A DNA stretch of 64,000 nt from Loripinus fragilis (taxonomy: Eukaryota > Mollusca > Bivalvia > Lucinida > Lucinidae). A model generated the notes under the pieces. The model worked only from the letters and a program-made list of their open reading frames with translations, was not told the DNA's origin and did not search any database. How positions within the stretch are numbered: the first letter of the stretch is position 1; each line of letters opens with the position of its first letter. Location: NCBI GenBank assembly GCA_964019695.1, contig OZ026514.1, positions 97,974,345 through 98,038,344 on the forward strand, read 5' to 3'. This document shows, in pieces, positions 35,602 through 45,911 of the stretch. Both the position numbers and the translations under genes were made by a program.

Positions 35602-36924
35602 CGAGGGCTGTTCAAATATGAATGCAAGTAGCTTCATAACTTTCTTCACGTATATGCTACGACAAAATGTCATATTTTTCTGGAAAGAACTATTTGTCGC
35701 CTTTAAAATGGCACCAACCATAAAGAAACACTCACTATTTTTCTCGAGTTACAGACCCTTATATAAAGACCGCTCCAGTATACTGAAGTTTTTCTGAAGA
35801 AATTGCAACACACTTTTTGGTACATGTGCAGATATAGTGTCATATATTTGTAAGTTTGAGACAAAATGACACCAAAGTTTAGATGCAAGTTTATGTAACA
35901 ATCCCAAAGTTGCTTGTAGGAAAAACTTTATATAATCATGATTCTATCTCGAGTAATCAGGCACGTTTGTTACGTCATTAATTTTATGATACATGTCATT
36001 TTGAGTTATCTACTGGTGATGTAATAATGGACATCGCCGTGTATTTTTCTTTGCATTTTGATGAAAACATGCTAAATACGTCATAAGGGAGTTTTCAAAA
36101 CACGCTGTCTTCTATTTACAGAGTTATCATATCTTATATCATATTTCAAGCATTTTTCTGTTTCTTAATGACGTGTTTACATTAATAAAATATGTTCAAT
36201 ATGTCTAGTCCTAAACACCAGGTGAGTAGTTTTATTGTAAAAATGTCTATAGTGGCCAAACATAAAGTTTACGTTCAAATTTAGAATAAAGGCGCAATAT
36301 TATAAAAACAAAATTAGGTATAAATTCTATAACCCCTTCACTCTAGGCTTTTTTGACTTAATAAAAATGCTTTTCAGTGTTTAAAAATTACCCACTATCC
36401 ATCAATAATTTTAAGTAACAACTCAGTATGAGCGATCAACATATTGTCTTTGAGATAAAACTAGTTTAAATGCTGCTTCGTGCATTTTATTAGAGAAAAG
36501 TTTAACTGAAAACGGCAAGGTGGTGTTTTGTTTACCATTTATTTGCAAACATAAGGAGACTTTAGTGAAAACGATTCGTTGTAATTTGACAAAAGCGTGT
36601 CGGAGCTACTCAACCTTCACAGAATCATTATATAAGAATATAGGCATACTTCCTTAAAAATTTCAAGAAATTTCACCCGTTTATAGAAGAATTATACGCT
36701 TGTCTATATCACGGGTATATATTCAAAGCTTTGAGTTTGTTAGTATACTAACGTGACTCTCATTCAAAGAGCTATAACTCGATAAGTTTACTGTGTTTTC
36801 CTTTAGGTTTGGTGCCCGTTTAAAGGTGACATACAGGCCGTTATAGAAACGTTTACCGTTTTGTCGTAGCATATATGTGAAGAAAGTTATGAGGCTACTT
36901 GCATTCATATTTGAACAGCCCTCG
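35602..36924. mobile_element. mariner-sized TA-flanked element inserted in the left TIR
   Basis: 1323 bp with tips CGAGGGCTGTTCAAATATGA and complement, TA on both sides (35600-35601, 36925-36926), and long arms of about 180 bp that diverge inward. Size, TA target and the CGAGGG-type tip fit the mariner group. No transposase frame survives or is recognisable, so it is non-autonomous or fully decayed. Confidence 0.8.
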
Positions 36925-37254
36925 TATGCCCAGATGAAAGCTAATTGACTCATTTATTGAGTCTAAGGTTTGTTTATGCATTTCGGCCATTACCTTTAGT
37001 GAATAGAATTCAGTTTTCCATAGATTGAGCGTAGCATTGCGATTCCTTGCATTGAAAAATGGCAACGGAAGACGATGGTAGGAATCACACGGTTTGGTAG
37101 GAATCACACTTGAAATTTGCGATAGCAAAATTGATGGGAATCACACTCTTTTGTGTAAATCGATACTAGAGCTGACTGAGCAGTCTGCTAAAACTGTGGT
37201 TTGTTTCCGTTATTGATCTGTTCATCTATCTGTCTCTATTATTAACTGAATATT

Positions 37255-37515
37255 CATGTGCGGACCCAGAATGTTTTGTAAGAGAGTATCCGCCAACTCT
37301 TGACCTTTTATTTCTAGTAAGGAGAGATGAAAAGCGGGCCATCATCTACCCACCAGCAAAACGCTTTTGATGATTGGCCCAACACTGAATCCTGGCTTTG
37401 ATATTTTTACAGGGGATCCGAGCCAGTATTGCTAAGAAATCCTGCAGCTTTTTAATTTTTCAGGGGGGAGGGGGGTGGTCCTGACCCCCTGTCCCCCTAC
37501 CTGGATCAACGCATG
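37255..37515. mobile_element. GGATCCAG-ended MITE, copy 2
   Basis: CATGTGCGGACCCAGAATG to CTGGATCAACGCATG. The interior matches copies at 25615 and 41681 (GCGGGCCATCAT, GGGGATCCGAGCCAG, G-rich run). A shorter end-only piece lies at 38753-38880. Confidence 0.65.
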
Positions 37516-38307
37516 ATATATTCGACATCTCCCACAGAAGAAGCATAATTATAAGATGAAACTTGATAGATAGGAGTTAGGTAGTATAAACATTCCAAAT
37601 TGATAAAATTGTTTGGCCTTGGTATTTGGTCGATCTACCAGCAATCTCTAAATTCTTCAAGCATTACTTCCATAACATTTGTTGGACTGTGCAAAAACTT
37701 GTTTGGAAGCATCCAGGCAAAATGGATATTGAGGAGTGCTAAAATCGTTCAATACCAATTTCATAAACAGCTACCATTGAGTCTCTTTTTAACTATTCAA
37801 ATTATTTTTCCTTCCTAACTAAATGTCAGATTTTACTGGAACTTTTGTGGAGGCATTGATACATAAATTGAGAATCATAGTTGCTATAATCGACGATATC
37901 CAAGATGGCTGCAGTGACAGCAATCTTGAAATCTCCTCGAAAACTTAATCTTATATAGAACTTAAACTTGGCTTGGCGCACTCTGGCACTATGCTTAAAG
38001 AATTACGCTTTAATGCCCAAAATGGGGGCCATGGCAGTCATCATGAAATTCTTGAAAAACATTTCCTCCCGAAACATATGTTTGATTAAGCCAAATCTTG
38101 GTAGGGGGAGGGGCTTGTGGGCTCTTTCGAATCTTAGATTAGACATTATGACTATTTAGATATCTTATATGGCAGTCATTTTGATTTCTTCATAATTTCG
38201 TCTTTTAAGCCATATGTTGTATTGAGCTGTAGCTTTGTGGAAGACATTGGGACAATATGGATATTACGATTTGCTAGAATCATGCATTCATTTTTTTTCA
38301 AAGTAGA

Positions 38308-38583
38308 TTGATTATGATCAGTTTCATCAAGATGAGTGATTCTGGTCCTCTTGGATCTCTAGTTGGCTTTAAAGGGGTGGCAAGATTGGAAGCAAGTGGA
38401 TCAGATAAACAGCCCCTGCCAAACCATGCAATGCTCTCCAAATCTGGTCATGATCACAGGCATAATATAAATCATAAAAAGCTAAAGCGATTAAAAAATA
38501 ATACAAGAAGTCAATGGGTGCCCGTATTTTTTAATTCACTTTCTGTTGGAAAATTCAACCAATTCCTGTCGTTTCCAACTTAA
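38308..38583 (+). CDS. Small ORF of unknown function inside the large element
   Basis: A 91-codon frame with a Gly/Ser/Asp-rich start (MSDSGPLGSLVGFKGVARLE), a His/Lys-rich middle (HDHRHNINHKKLKRLKN) and a hydrophobic end (FFNSLSVGKFNQFLSF). No family is recognised. The flanks show no clear splice sites. It may be a fragment of an element-encoded protein, or chance. Confidence 0.2.
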   Translation: MIMISFIKMSDSGPLGSLVGFKGVARLEASGSDKQPLPNHAMLSKSGHDHRHNINHKKLKRLKNNTRSQWVPVFFNSLSVGKFNQFLSFPT

Positions 38584-38893
38584 CAGGATGTCAAACAATT
38601 TGTATCCAGATCAGTCTCTCTGGTAAGACTTATGTCCAAACTGCTATTTGTCAATACCACCGCTATAGGCGACAGAGAAGGGATGCAGATTATATGCCAA
38701 GAGTACTTCTAAACAAAGGCAAGGCGCATAGAAACTCCCCTCGGACTTATTTCATGTGCGGATCAAAGAATTTTTGCCGTTTGCACATGCGCGTGAGTGT
38801 GTGGATGGGGGAGGTGGTCCACCAGGCCAAACAGACAGTAGAAGAAATTCTAAAAACTTTTTTTAGGTGGGGGTGGTATTCTTAGTCCTCAAC

Positions 38894-39308
38894 TTATTTT
38901 GCGGTATGGGTCACAGAGTGGATGCTGTTATCCTCCTTAGTGTCTTCAGTTCCAGAATCTATTGTTTCAATTTCTTCCCAGGCATCATCATTTTCCTCTA
39001 TTGGAGAGACTTTGGACTTCTGCGACTGAAAAAGTGACTTTGCTGATGTCTAACGATTTTTGTTTCTCATTAATGATTGTTTTGGTGAGTACCTAACTGC
39101 TATTAATGGTGATTTGTATGGTGAAAATGTTGGTGCTTTGCCTGGTGATTTTATAATTCTCCTATGTTTATGACATGGTGATTTTAATGGAGAGCAGTCA
39201 TTTATGGCTAGTTCTGTTTCATATCCTTTGAAAGGCGAGACAATTACTGCTTTTCTTTTTCGTCTGTGCAAACTGAGCTTGCTCTTCTTTTTAACCATCT
39301 TTAAACAC
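38894..39308 (-). pseudogene. Basic SPxK-repeat protein ORF interrupted by one TAG
   Basis: A plausible acceptor (TTTGTTTCAG) precedes GTGTTTAAAG and ATG at 39298. The frame is 82 codons, very basic at the start (MVKKKSKLSLHRRKRKAV), with five Ser-Pro-basic motifs (SPFK, SPLK, SPGK, SPYK, SPKQ) like AT-hook-type or CDK-site tails. TAG at 39052-39050 stops it. The same frame then stays open for 51 more codons with an acidic tail (ENDDAWEEIETIDSGTEDTK) to TAA at 38896-38894. The change from basic to acidic within one frame, with only one stop in 135 codons, suggests a single nonsense mutation or a readthrough site. It reads outward from the right inverted repeat and is probably the element's own gene. 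Family unknown. Confidence 0.45.
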
Positions 39309-39861
39309 CTGAAACAAAGTTAAAATATACCTTTAACCCTTATAGCCTTACTCAATTTTATAAAACATCAACAAACAGTGCAAAACCAGATCAGATACTG
39401 TTTTATCATTTTGTGGCATTGATTAGGCACTTTTTGCTTACCATCTTGACATAAAATATATCTCTATGAAATAACACCAAAACATTTCATAGGAAATGAA
39501 AGTTATGGAGCATACACTGAAATGATGATTAGTAACCACCATTATTGCATGTAACATACTGTCTTTAACAAGTTGCATTAAAACGTCTCAAAGGAGATGT
39601 AAGCTATTAAGTACACAAGGTTTCACCATTCAAGCTCATTGAAGGGAAACAGCTCAAATTGGAAGCAATGGAGAGCTTTTTTGTACATACTCCTACCAAA
39701 TATAATCAAAATACCACAAATGATATAAAAGTTATGGAGTGAAGAAACATTAATGTTCTACTGATGGACTAACACCAGGCTGATTTTTTTTTATCTCCCT
39801 TAGTCCTTTCCAGGTTTGGGATAGACATGTTTGTGCTAGTGGTTTTGAACAAAGAGTTTAG

Positions 39862-40213
39862 GTTAGGGGTCTTTCATGCAAACCAAATATCAATGTGTCT
39901 TGATCCACATCTGAATTAAGGGTGAGGTTGGCGCCGTTAAACAGGTTTAAGCCCTCCAGTAAAATATTTTACTGACCATTCCAAGGCGGTACTTCTTTTG
40001 TGGATCTTTTATGTTTTTGTTCTGTCTTGTGTTTGCTATGTCTTTGTGCGCGTCTGTTTCTATGTGCTTTGTGGTCACCTGCTGGGAAAGGGCTGACCTC
40101 TTGGCTCTCGTTTGTGGTGTCTGCTGTGAGTTTGTCACTTTCCCATTGGTATCCTGGGTCAGGTGTGGTACTTTATTGTATCGATTCCTGATCTTTGCAC
40201 CCTTACTTACTTT
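39862..40213 (+). mobile_element. Penelope-like 3' UTR fragment inside the large element
   Basis: Nearly identical to 21474-21830 from GTTAGGGGTCTTTCATGCAA to GATCTTTGCACCCTTACTTA. The high identity suggests a recent 5'-truncated insertion. ORFs across it are spurious. Confidence 0.85.
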
Positions 40214-41680
40214 AAAAGAATGTGTCATTTCAACAGGCTTATTTTCTTTTGTTTTAGCTCAAGTGACCAGGGGTTTTTTCAGCAGAGTGGAAACATTTGT
40301 ACGATTTTGGAAGAGAGAATACTTGGGAACATTTGTGAGAAACCATATATATTTTAGACCAGTGACTCATTAGGACTGAAGCTGTCTCAAGTTTCCCAAC
40401 TAAATTGAGCTCTTGTGAGCATTTTATTCAGTGTTGATTCTTGATTGATACAACCGACCTATTAGCCTTGTGCTGATTTTTGTTACCATGTGATGCCATG
40501 TGTATGATATGTTTATGTAACATATTACCTGGGTCATTTATACCATTTACATTTCATACACAACAGTCGTGTAGTATACAAACCATGCAATTTTCAAATA
40601 GCAATTTACAAGTGTGATTCCTATCCATTTTGATTGCTTGTGAGACCTATCAATCCTGATAAAAATAATCAGTGTGATTCCTATCATACAGTGTGATTCC
40701 TACCATTGACATTCTTTTCTAGATTTCGCTGCCAATCCCACTTTAACTGCGTAGAATATATGTCTGTCATCATTTATTGGCCAATTGTAATTTAACAAAT
40801 ATAATACTGTTGCTGCAGAATATTGTGCGTAGGTAAAAACGCTCAAACAAAGTATTGCTTGGCAAACATGTGATTCCTACCAACTAACATTGCACAACCT
40901 TGCGGCGATATTTAAGAGAAGTGTATAACTCTTGTCTAAAACTTAAGCGCCATAAGGAAGAGCTTCCTAGTCTGGGTACTCTGCACTAGGTGACATTTCT
41001 GAAAGCCACCAAAAAACAGGAAAATAATTGGGAAACTTACCTTGAATCGAGCGAAAAAACTAAACAAAACGTGTGAGATTACCACATGTGTATCACGTGA
41101 TTGGCCCCCAGTAAACACTTAGTAACGAATATAATGGTAATAACTCAAGATAATTATGAAATTAATATGAACAAGAAATATCTTGAAAAAAGATATTCGG
41201 CGGCTCTCAAATACTGACGATAAACGCAACCAAATTCGCTGGTTTTGGCGAAATTCCCATCTACCACTTTGCATGCTGGAATCTAAAACCAGCGAAGTTG
41301 TGGTCCTGTTTTTGTCTCTCTTTTGCTTGGTTTTGTGCACATCTTTTCGCTGAGCGATATGCATCTGAATCTTTTTTATTTTATTTTAGGCATTCACCAG
41401 CAAGGGTTTGGGAACAATGTTTTAAGTCCTAAGTTTTTAGGAAAATGGGGGGGGGGGTGTTGACAATAAATTAATGTAAAATTAAACGTTCACTGAAACA
41501 AACCGAACACCAGAAAAGAACATAGCCAGGATCGAGGAATAAATACATGTAAGATTCAAAACTGATCGACACCCAGTAAGCACGTACAATCGGGCCATTA
41601 TCGGCCCGCCACTGAAACGCCATCCGAATGACATTTTGCTGGCAGGCCGATAGTGGCCCGAGTTTGGATGCTGGCTGACC

Positions 41681-41945
41681 CATGCGCGGATCCAGGAATT
41701 TTTGCCAGGGTGGTCCAGGCCCGACTGCCAGAAAACAGCTCTGACAACGGTTTTTGTATTTTCTTTTCAATGGTTTATTTCAAAGAAAACTATAATTTTA
41801 CAAGGTTTCGGGGGGGGGGGGGGTGTCCAACCTATTCCAGGGGGGGGGGGGGCTGGGGGTCCAATGCTAATTCTAGAAACCCATAGAACTTTTGATTTTC
41901 CAGGAGGGGGTGCTGACCCCATATCCCCCTCTGGATCCGCACTTG
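41681..41945. mobile_element. GGATCCAG-ended MITE, copy 3
   Basis: CATGCGCGGATCCAGGAATT to CCTCTGGATCCGCACTTG with long G runs near 41808 and 41840. Confidence 0.75.
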
Positions 41946-41956
41946 TGACCATTTAA

Positions 41957-42265
41957 GAGGGTCTGGATGGGGTGGGCAGGTCTGGTATTCACTATTCATT
42001 AAAAATTTAGCCCATTGTTCATCTCATTAAAATTTTGGGTTATTCATTAAAATAAGACCAATTATTCATTAAAAGCAAGAAAGGTGGCAAAGAAATCTGA
42101 TTATTCACTATTCATTAGTTTTTTCTTCAATTCATTAAAAATATAGGAATATTCATTATTTTTTAGGCCCCCATTATTCACTATTCATTATTTTTTTGGT
42201 TCATTATTCACTATTCATTATAAAAGGCCATTATTCACTTATCATTATACCCCATCCAGACCCTC
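41957..42265. mobile_element. MITE filled with ATTCATTA repeats
   Basis: Ends GAGGGTCTGGATGGGGT / ACCCCATCCAGACCCTC with ATTTAA on both sides (41951-41956, 42266-42271). The interior is a loose array of ATTCATTA / ATTCACTA words. Confidence 0.75.
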
Positions 42266-44094
42266 ATTTAACTACTCGTAATTGATAGAAGAGACTTTAC
42301 CGTTAGTTACACTGTTCTTGTACAATGTAAGAAAATGCATATCCCGGCTAGGGCAAGCTCAATCGCCTGAACCCAAAGGTTACGTGCAAATTCGCGATTA
42401 ATTTGACGCCATTGTAATGGAACAAATTAAATTCACTTGTTCAGTTTTTTTAGAAATCAATGGTTTATATTCACCATATTGGGACAATGACACATACGCC
42501 TGGAATTGGGAATTTAGCGCGAAAACGCCTACAATTGAGAATATTTAGTGTTGTTAGCTTTATTGTCAAATCATAAAACACATCATATTTAATCTGAATT
42601 TAGCTGTACTGTTAACTTGCATGATGTATTATATGAGACTGCGCAATGTTGAATATTACCAGGGCTACCACTCATATTTTGAGGGTACATAGGGCAAAAT
42701 GTAGAGGGCACAATTTTTAGAGGGTACATGGGCCCACGAAAATTACGACAGCTAAGCAATTTGAAAGCGCAGAGTAGGCTTAGATTTCCTATTAACTGCT
42801 TAAAGTGATTCTGCAAACCCACCATAAACAAATTTGAGCGGGGCTCCCCTTTACATCATTTGCATGAAAATGACTAAGTCAACACACTGAAAAAACATTT
42901 GGCAGGGGTTCCCTTATACATTATGACTTTCCGTTCACCCCCAGCCCTTTCCCCAGCCAACATAAAATGCGAATAAATTAAAAAAAAAACTGAAGAAGTG
43001 GGATGGGGCACTTGGTACTACAGAAGCTTACACCAAAGTACCAGCTCCTTCAGGTGTGATAGACAAGAGACAGTTAAGATAGTCAAAATAACATCTAGCT
43101 TTTATCATTTCAATCTCCATTCTTACACACAGATGTACGAAATTAAGCTACTTAATTGTATCAGCTAGTTGGTATTTATCTTTTTTATGCATCCGGAGAA
43201 CTCGTTTTAATTGATTGTTGTACTTACAGGGGAAATTACCTGTTGAAGCAAAGAGGTAAACCACGGCTGATATGCCGATCGTTAGAGGGCACAACACCCT
43301 TGGGCCCTTATAATGCAACGAGAGGATTTGCATCGTAGTAGCACGACTGATATGCCGATAGTCGAGTCGGTTGAAAATGTCCGAACGGGAACCCAAATAA
43401 ATAAACAGTTTTAAACACAATTTACTCAACAAAACGATGATTTCTTCTTTGATATTTTCCGACTTGAAATCGGGATTTTTTCATCCGAACATAGGAGAAA
43501 AGAAACGTTTTGGCATTGGGAATATAACCGTATAACGGCCAAAAAAGACTATTGTCGAAATATATGAAACAGACTATAATCATGTCCAGATAGTTACAAA
43601 TATTTTATTTAAATAGCGTGATATTACTGTACAGTCCTTTCGGATTTAGTGGATTATTTTAAAATGCACTTCTTTACTGCGTGCAATGCATGTAAACAAT
43701 GATAGTGACAGCAATTTACAAATACTGTACATCGGGGGTTGACCTATATTCGAGATTAGGTCGAATACATTTGCATTTTTAGGCCCAGTGCACAGACTGG
43801 TTCTCTGCCATTTACATGTGTGTTTTCAAGTTTATTTTCACGTTTAGTAAGATCGTATGGACATTCTGAGTAACAACCAATGAGAGCATCTTTTTCCAGT
43901 CGGTGTGATGAATATTACAACTTAAAAATGCTTCTGATTGGTGAATAATTTAGATCTAAAGCGATAATAGAACGGCGGCAAGCCGCCGTAAAAATATGTA
44001 ACCGTGTTATAAGAAGTTCATAAACCTGTGTCAGCATGCAAATATGTACGAACATGTCATGGTTGAGACATTATCAGGGACATTTAATGCTATT
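42266..44094. other. No gene supported
   Basis: Contains GAGGGTACAT-like words near 42680-42730 and a GATATGCCGATCGTTAGAGG / CGACTGATATGCCGATAG pair near 43260-43370. Short open frames have no recognised motif. Confidence 0.4.
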
Positions 44095-44253
44095 ATGGGG
44101 GGTAACGTATATAACGTGATGTTACACGTTAACGCTGCCACTTTCAGAGGGCTAACATCTTTTATTTTGTGTCTTATATAATGTAGTTTCAGAAAATCAT
44201 AGTGTACAAAATTACCCCGGGGGGGGGGGGGGTCTATAGCCAGCTCAAGGCCT
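44095..44253. repeat. Inverted partner of the element end at 32511
   Basis: The complement reads AGGCCTTGAGCTGGCTATAG, then C-tract, GTACACTATGATTTTCTG, TTAGCCCTCTGAAAGTGGCAG and TATATACGTTACC, matching 32511-32660 in order. The two ends face each other across 11.7 kb. Confidence 0.7.
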
Positions 44254-45520
44254 AAATAGGATGGGCGAGGGAAGCAGTGGGGTGTGGCATGTGATTATAG
44301 CGCAGGGGAAAGCTTGTCAGGTCAGAGCGAGGTACGGTAGGCGACTGTAGAGGAGGACAGGAAGCGGATGTGGAAGCATAGACTAAGATGTAGGTCAGGG
44401 TCATATCGTTATTTGGTGTGGGATGGTAAATCTGGTAAGCTCAACATTTTGGAAAGTTTGTTCCCAATATTTGTGTTCCTTTGTTTTTAAATGGTGTCAT
44501 CAATTAAAATTATAATTTGTAAGTTTAATTTTTGACATACAGCTGTTTCTTATAGTTTATGTTACACGCACCATACAGTCGCACAAGTCAGTGAGCCTCC
44601 TAATCAAAGTGTACACAATTTCAGAAACACAGGCGTACAGTTTCATACTCTTTGACGCTCAGTTTTGCTTTCCATGTCGCCTTGGCCAGTTGTACAAGAA
44701 CACTTGCGATGCATATTTATTGATATGGGCTATCCTGGTCCCTAACAAACATTATTTAAGTGAATTGATAGCGTTAAACGGCCAAACTTGTTGATTTCCG
44801 AAGCACACATGTAATTACCTCCATAAGATATCAAAACACAGAGAGTACTGATGGGGACGGCTGCATATAGGCAAACAAGTCTTCAATTAGGGAGGTTGTT
44901 AGTTCGATACCTTTTGTACAACCTGCGATTCAGTTAACAAGAATGGTAAACTAAAACCTTACAACAAAAACAAGGACCAACAAAAATGGGAGAAACAGTA
45001 AACAATTAATCAACATCAAAACCACAGCCTTAGAAATGACAGCATCAGGAACCACTTCGGGCCTTATTAAATTGTCCAATTAAGGTGATATCAGGACACC
45101 AGTTTAAGAAACTTTTAGCATAACGACCGTATATAAGAATTTTACAGTAAAACGTCCACAAGTCAAAACACCCCAAATTGGCAAAACGCCCCAACGGATC
45201 TCACACTAGTAAAAGTAATTTTTATCTACATCATACGGAATTTATATAAATTGAGGCACTGCCTTATAACAGGCATGACAGACAACTTTTGTTGTAGACA
45301 GGCATAAGTTCTAGCCACATAAGAGTATAGGTACTTGCTGGAAGCTGTGAAAGGGGACATGACTTCCTCGCATGCTTTTTAGTATCACCGTTCAGTCGCA
45401 TATACATATGGTCTAAGATATAATTATTTCCCAGGACTAATGCAGCTTGGAATGGTCTTTGACTACAACAGAATTTTGGGCGAAGATCTGGCCAGTAAAA
45501 TTGATTTAGGCCCCAAGTGG
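44254..45520. other. No gene; one small Penelope 3' fragment
   Basis: 44985-45065 on the minus strand resembles the Penelope 3' UTR (CTAAGGCTGTGGTTTTGATG). The rest shows no coding signal. Confidence 0.4.
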
Positions 45521-45524
45521 TTTC

Positions 45525-45760
45525 TGCCAGTTCTAAGGCAGTGGTTTTGATGTTGATTAATTGTTGTTGTTGCTTTTCGTGCAATACTTAGTGTCTTTTC
45601 TAGTTTTGCAATCAGCTCGCTAGAGAAAGAAGAGCTGTTTGTTTCACTTCAATTGCGCTTTGATGTTATATGACAGTAAGTGTTCTGTATCTCTTCCTCA
45701 CGGTGCCGTGGGCTGGTCTGCAGTGTTTTATTGTGGATTTTGTAGGTCATACTCACTAAC
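45525..45760 (+). mobile_element. Penelope-like 3' UTR fragment
   Basis: AGTTCTAAGGCAGTGGTTTT through TCTCTTCCTCACGGTGCCGT to the family terminus GGTCATACTCACTAA, diverged. Confidence 0.65.
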
Positions 45761-45911
45761 CAGTTTTGCCCATTAAACATCTTCTCAGTCCGCTGAGCCA
45801 ATTAAACTCAAATTTCATACGTGGTCTCCTTGGCACGAGGGCACAACAGTTTGCATAAACTGTCCAGGTCATATCATCAAGATCTGACGTCAACACATTA
45901 GGTAAAAACCT

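Larger units (their letters stand above)
35345..41111. mobile_element. Large element with about 440-bp terminal inverted repeats and GGTAGGAATCACAC subrepeats
   Basis: The left end CAGGGTGGCCAATCACGTGATAC faces CTGGGGGCCAATCACGTGATAC reading in from 41111. The ends stay collinear inward for at least 440 bp: CAGAGTACCC, then TTGGTAGGAATCACA (35573 and 40883), then paired GGTAGGAATCACAC words six bases apart (37077/37096 and 40705/40686). Spacings agree within two bases once the 1323-bp insert at 35602-36924 is removed from the left arm. Both arms contain a 42-nt GT...AG segment reading inward. No clear target duplication was seen, so the tips are approximate. The superfamily is unknown. Confidence 0.75.

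Noticed and set aside
35703..35888. mariner transposase in the 1323-bp element
   Set aside because: The size fits but no frame longer than about 60 codons survives and no D,D34D signature was seen.
39947..40373. Overlapping ORFs of 93-120 codons on both strands
   Set aside because: They lie in a Penelope 3' UTR fragment almost identical to 21474-21830, where no gene is expected.
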